64,000 nucleotides of DNA. It comes from Azospirillum sp. 47_25. GTDB lineage: Bacteria; Pseudomonadota; Alphaproteobacteria; RF32; CAG-239. A program made the position numbers and the translations under genes. Each line of letters begins with the position of its first letter. Within the stretch, counting starts at the first letter, position 1. The DNA is taken from assembly GCA_001917125.1 (NCBI GenBank), contig MNTU01000017.1:1-64000 (forward strand), read 5' to 3'. The notes below the pieces were generated by a model that saw nothing but the letters and a program-made list of their open reading frames with translations, searched no databases and was not told where the DNA came from. Positions 61,845 to 64,000 of the stretch are shown here, piece after piece.

Positions 61845-62270
61845 TTAATCCCAAGGGAAAACCAGCCAAACGTCGGGAATATCCCTGACATAGACATCCA
61901 CCGCGGCGGTTCCCTGCCGTTTTGCATAGACGCTGACAAAAGCGGCCCGGGGAAATCTGGGACGCAGAAGATTAAAGGTTTTGCCGGTATCGGAAATATC
62001 ATCGACAATCAGGGTTTGCTCATCCACCGTGCCGATATCTGCCTTGACGGTAATATCCTTATCCTGACGTTGGGTTTCACCGTCATAACTGCTCATATTG
62101 ATAACTTCGACATTGCGAATGTTCAGCTCATAGGCGAGAATTCCGGCCGGGAGCAGTCCGCCGCGGCTGACGGCAACGATTTTGCTGTAATTATTGGCTT
62201 TAAGCTTTTGGGCTAATTCACGGGTGTGCCGGTGGAATTCATCCCAGCTGATATATAGTTTTTCAGGCAT
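61845..62270 (-). CDS. gpt: Xanthine/guanine phosphoribosyltransferase
   Basis: 141 aa, slightly shorter than E. coli Gpt (152 aa). The phosphoribosyltransferase fold is clear: VAVSRGGLLPAGILAYELNI near the N-terminus and the PRPP loop LIVDDISDTGKTF at about 88-100, with a C-terminal DVWLVFPW motif typical of Gpt and related bacterial enzymes. It salvages xanthine or guanine with PRPP to XMP or GMP in the cytosol. AAGGA precedes the ATG. It starts 12 bp after the thioredoxin-like gene and is probably co-transcribed with it. The sequence is a normal housekeeping gene; exact base preference is inferred from the family. Confidence 0.88.
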   Translation of the reverse strand: MPEKLYISWDEFHRHTRELAQKLKANNYSKIVAVSRGGLLPAGILAYELNIRNVEVINMSSYDGETQRQDKDITVKADIGTVDEQTLIVDDISDTGKTFNLLRPRFPRAAFVSVYAKRQGTAAVDVYVRDIPDVWLVFPWD

Positions 62271-62281
62271 AGTCGGTCCTT

Positions 62282-62824
62282 TTACTGGTTGTTTTGCGCT
62301 TTTATTTTATAAATATATTCAATAACCTCGTCATCGTCCCATTCGACGGAGCCGCGGATACGGCCGATTTCCTTACCGTGGCGGTTTATCAGAACCGTGT
62401 TCGGCGAGGTAAAAATTCCCAGGTCGGCGGAAAGGTCACCTTTCTTGTCAACGTAAAAGTCCAAATCCGGCGCACCGTATTTCTGCAAAAACTTCTGCTG
62501 TTCTTCAAGACTGTGCCATTCACTTGCAGGAGAAATAATAACAACCTTAATGCCGTTATCGGCAACCTTTTTGCTGAAGTTATTCAGATTATCAAGCTCC
62601 CGCAGGCAGGGCGAACAATAACGCGACCAAAAATTGGCAATGACAAACTGATCTTTGAAATCATTCAGTTTATAAGCCTCTCCGTTTTCGGCAAAACGAA
62701 ACATCTCCCGCCGGGGCAACGCCCGGGGTTCGGCATAAATATTGACCGGATCCGGCTTGAAAAGGCCGCCCCAGCCGCCAAGGACAAAAACCGCCAATGC
62801 TATGTTTAGATATTTTTTTATCAT
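62282..62824 (-). CDS. TlpA/ResA-like periplasmic thioredoxin
   Basis: 180 aa. An N-terminal hydrophobic segment (about 5-21) acts as signal anchor. A thioredoxin-fold domain follows: FVIANFWSRYCSPCLRELDN with the C-S-P-C redox pair at about 70-73, and the cis-Pro region FTSPNTVLINRHGKEIGRI. TlpA-type proteins reduce or oxidise disulphides in the periplasm, often in cytochrome biogenesis. The usual Trp before the motif (W-C-x2-C) is replaced by Tyr. It is co-oriented with gpt, an unlikely functional partner. Many proteins of this window carry periplasmic Cys pairs, but a link to them is only a possibility. Confidence 0.85.
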   Translation of the reverse strand: MIKKYLNIALAVFVLGGWGGLFKPDPVNIYAEPRALPRREMFRFAENGEAYKLNDFKDQFVIANFWSRYCSPCLRELDNLNNFSKKVADNGIKVVIISPASEWHSLEEQQKFLQKYGAPDLDFYVDKKGDLSADLGIFTSPNTVLINRHGKEIGRIRGSVEWDDDEVIEYIYKIKAQNNQ

Positions 62825-62920
62825 CTGCCTATTAATAACTGACTTTTAGTTTTTGTATTTCGGTTGCTTTGAGAGTATATATTTATATAATTGCTTATCA
62901 GACAACAAAAAGGTTAAGAA

Positions 62921-63055
62921 ATGAAAAACTTTTTTAAATTAGTGTCTCTTGTCTTAATTTCCCTGATGGTGCTGGAAGTCAGCGGCTGCGGCAAAGTGTC
63001 CAATCCGGAACCGATTGAGGGAAGCGGCTATCCGCATAAATATCCGCGCTATTAA
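62921..63055 (+). CDS. Tiny LptM-like lipoprotein
   Basis: 44 aa. ATG at 62921, stop at 63053-63055. Hydrophobic stretch (about 7-18) and lipobox V-S-G-C with Cys23, followed by G-K and a Pro-rich 20-residue tail ending YPHKYPRY. Short lipoproteins that begin CGxKG and end in YP-x2-YP are known in Proteobacteria as the LptM (YifL) family, which assists the LPS translocon LptDE; the tail here fits that look but the K-G-P-L core is altered (GKVSNPEP). An AGGTTAAG site lies upstream, and the VWA gene starts 12 bp later. Confidence 0.65.
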   Translation: MKNFFKLVSLVLISLMVLEVSGCGKVSNPEPIEGSGYPHKYPRY

Positions 63056-63066
63056 AGGAGTGAGTG

Positions 63067-63762
63067 ATGTCCGGCGACGATAAATTTGTTGATGAAATGA
63101 TTCCCTATGTGGAATTTGCCGATAATGCCAATGAGCGCACGCCCTGCGTTTTGGTTCTGGACTGTTCCGGCTCCATGCGCGGCGAACCGATTAAACAGCT
63201 TAATGCAGGCCTGAAAGCCCTGGAGAAAGAGCTGAAAGAAGATATTGACGCCAGTTCGCGGGTACAGCTGCTGATTATTAAGGCTTTCGGCAAAGACGAA
63301 GCGGTTATTTCGTCTGACTGGATTGACGCAATGAACTTTACCGCGCCGACAATGGAAGCCGGCGGTTTGACGCCGCTGGGCAAAGCCATGGAACTGGCGC
63401 TGCAGAAGATTGAAGAGCAGAAATGTTTGTATGACAGCTGCGGCATTACCTCCAAACGGCCTTGGATTTTTCTTATCAGCGACGGTGAACCGACGGATTA
63501 TGACTGGGAAATCATTGCCGAAAAGTGCCGTTATGCACAGAAGAACAAAAAAGTGGTGGTTCATGCCGTGGGAACGCAGGGAGCCAATTTGGAAAAGCTG
63601 GCAAAATTTTCGCTGATGGCGCCGAAACGGCTGACCGGTTTGAAATTCACCGAATTTTTCCTCTGGCTGAGCCGCAGTGTCTCCTGTATCTCCAAAGCAG
63701 CGCCGAACATTCCCGATTTGTTAGAGGATACCGGGGACTGGGATGAAAACAAACAATATTAA
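63067..63762 (+). CDS. TerY-like von Willebrand factor A protein
   Basis: 231 aa from ATG 63067 (AGGAG 6 bp upstream; a GTG at 63064 is possible). A single VWA domain has an intact metal-ion-dependent adhesion site: D32-x-S34-x-S36, the later GGLTPLG threonine and the ISDGEPTD aspartate. No signal peptide, so cytoplasmic. It resembles TerY, a VWA protein linked to tellurite/stress (Ter) systems. Its 3' end overlaps a PP2C gene by 20 bp; the trio TerY-PP2C-kinase is a known conserved module (TerY-P). The kinase would lie beyond the right edge and cannot be seen. Confidence 0.88.
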   Translation: MSGDDKFVDEMIPYVEFADNANERTPCVLVLDCSGSMRGEPIKQLNAGLKALEKELKEDIDASSRVQLLIIKAFGKDEAVISSDWIDAMNFTAPTMEAGGLTPLGKAMELALQKIEEQKCLYDSCGITSKRPWIFLISDGEPTDYDWEIIAEKCRYAQKNKKVVVHAVGTQGANLEKLAKFSLMAPKRLTGLKFTEFFLWLSRSVSCISKAAPNIPDLLEDTGDWDENKQY

Positions 63763-64000
63763 AGTGTTGGCCGCCAGTCTGGCCGGGCCTTTGCACAATT
63801 CCAAAAATCTGCCGTGCCAGGATTACTGCAAATTCAGCACCGAGGGCAAGAATTTTGTGGCCGTGGTGTCTGACGGAGCCGGATCTTCCAAATACGGCAA
63901 AATCGGCGCCCGGGTTGTCTGCAACACTCTGACTGATTTGCTGCCGAATGCCGATTTTCGCAATGCGCGGGAAGCCGTAGTCAAAGCGATTATGATTGCC
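63743..64000 (+). CDS. PP2C-type protein phosphatase, N-terminal part (partial)
   Basis: 86 residues are visible before the window ends; the frame is open at the edge. It starts at ATG 63743 inside the VWA gene (20-bp overlap). The sequence has an Q-D-Y-C segment (Asp27) and a V-V-S-D-G-A-G-S-S loop (Asp44, Gly45) with a following GARVV helix, which are the first metal-binding motifs of PP2C_2-type serine/threonine phosphatases. Later motifs are beyond the edge. With TerY it forms the first two members of a TerY-P-like module, in which a Ser/Thr kinase is usually third. Confidence 0.8.
   Translation, partial: MKTNNIKVLAASLAGPLHNSKNLPCQDYCKFSTEGKNFVAVVSDGAGSSKYGKIGARVVCNTLTDLLPNADFRNAREAVVKAIMIA

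Noticed and set aside
61356..62008. Coding frames in the repeat region left of gpt
   Set aside because: They consist of translated palindromes and tandem repeats and overlap the clear gpt gene.

Overview
The window comes from an alphaproteobacterium. The minus-strand end of a 16S rRNA gene at positions 1-177 has the alphaproteobacterial 5' signature, and the protein families agree. Base composition is moderate and uniform, with strong GGAGG-type ribosome binding sites. I cannot name a genus. The gene style (many lipoproteins, giant low-complexity secreted proteins, intergenic palindromes of the GCCCGA-TCAAG-TCGGGC type) would suit a host-associated lineage, but that is inference.

About 46 kb (roughly 2.0-48.4 kb) is a P-type (VirB-like) type IV secretion system with unusually expanded parts. 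Plus strand, 1982-12205: a small membrane protein and four VirB6/TrbL-type proteins, the last carrying an M23 endopeptidase and a lysozyme-like domain at its N-terminus. Then come a two-HTH repressor-like regulator (12372-13343) and a four-gene plus-strand unit (13486-19182): an acidic WEY-repeat protein, a 243-aa protein, a secretin-like lipoprotein and a one-TM protein. A bidirectional terminator separates this unit from the converging minus-strand cluster. In transcription order that cluster is: three VirB2-like proteins (one a domain in an 883-aa protein), terminator, VirB3, VirB4, four large exported proteins in the VirB5/B6 position, VirB8, VirB7-like lipoprotein, VirB8, VirB9 with a C-terminal SPOR domain, a membrane-anchored VirB10-like N-terminal protein, a signal-peptide-bearing VirB10 C-terminal protein, and VirB11. 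The two VirB10 halves both carry very long arrays of a 17-residue D-G/I-G repeat.

Plus strand, 48.7-61.2 kb: an OmpA-domain envelope protein, then a type IVb pilus operon with the gene order of the plasmid R64 thin pilus (PilL-type TcpQ lipoprotein, PilN secretin, PilO, PilP, PilQ ATPase, PilR, a pilin-like protein, a prepilin), and a second PilT/GspE-family ATPase. Next is about 600 bp of palindromic and 28-bp tandem repeats. The right end holds a TlpA-like thioredoxin and a xanthine/guanine phosphoribosyltransferase (minus strand), then a tiny lipoprotein, a TerY-like VWA protein and the start of a PP2C phosphatase (plus strand).

Likely joint function (inference): VirB11 and VirB4 power a double-membrane channel built by VirB7/8/9/10; the VirB6 set forms the inner-membrane base, with peptidoglycan cutting built into one member; VirB2/VirB5-like proteins form the extracellular part; and the type IVb pilus gives attachment. 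No VirD4 coupling protein, relaxase or recognisable effector is visible, so DNA transfer versus protein delivery cannot be decided.
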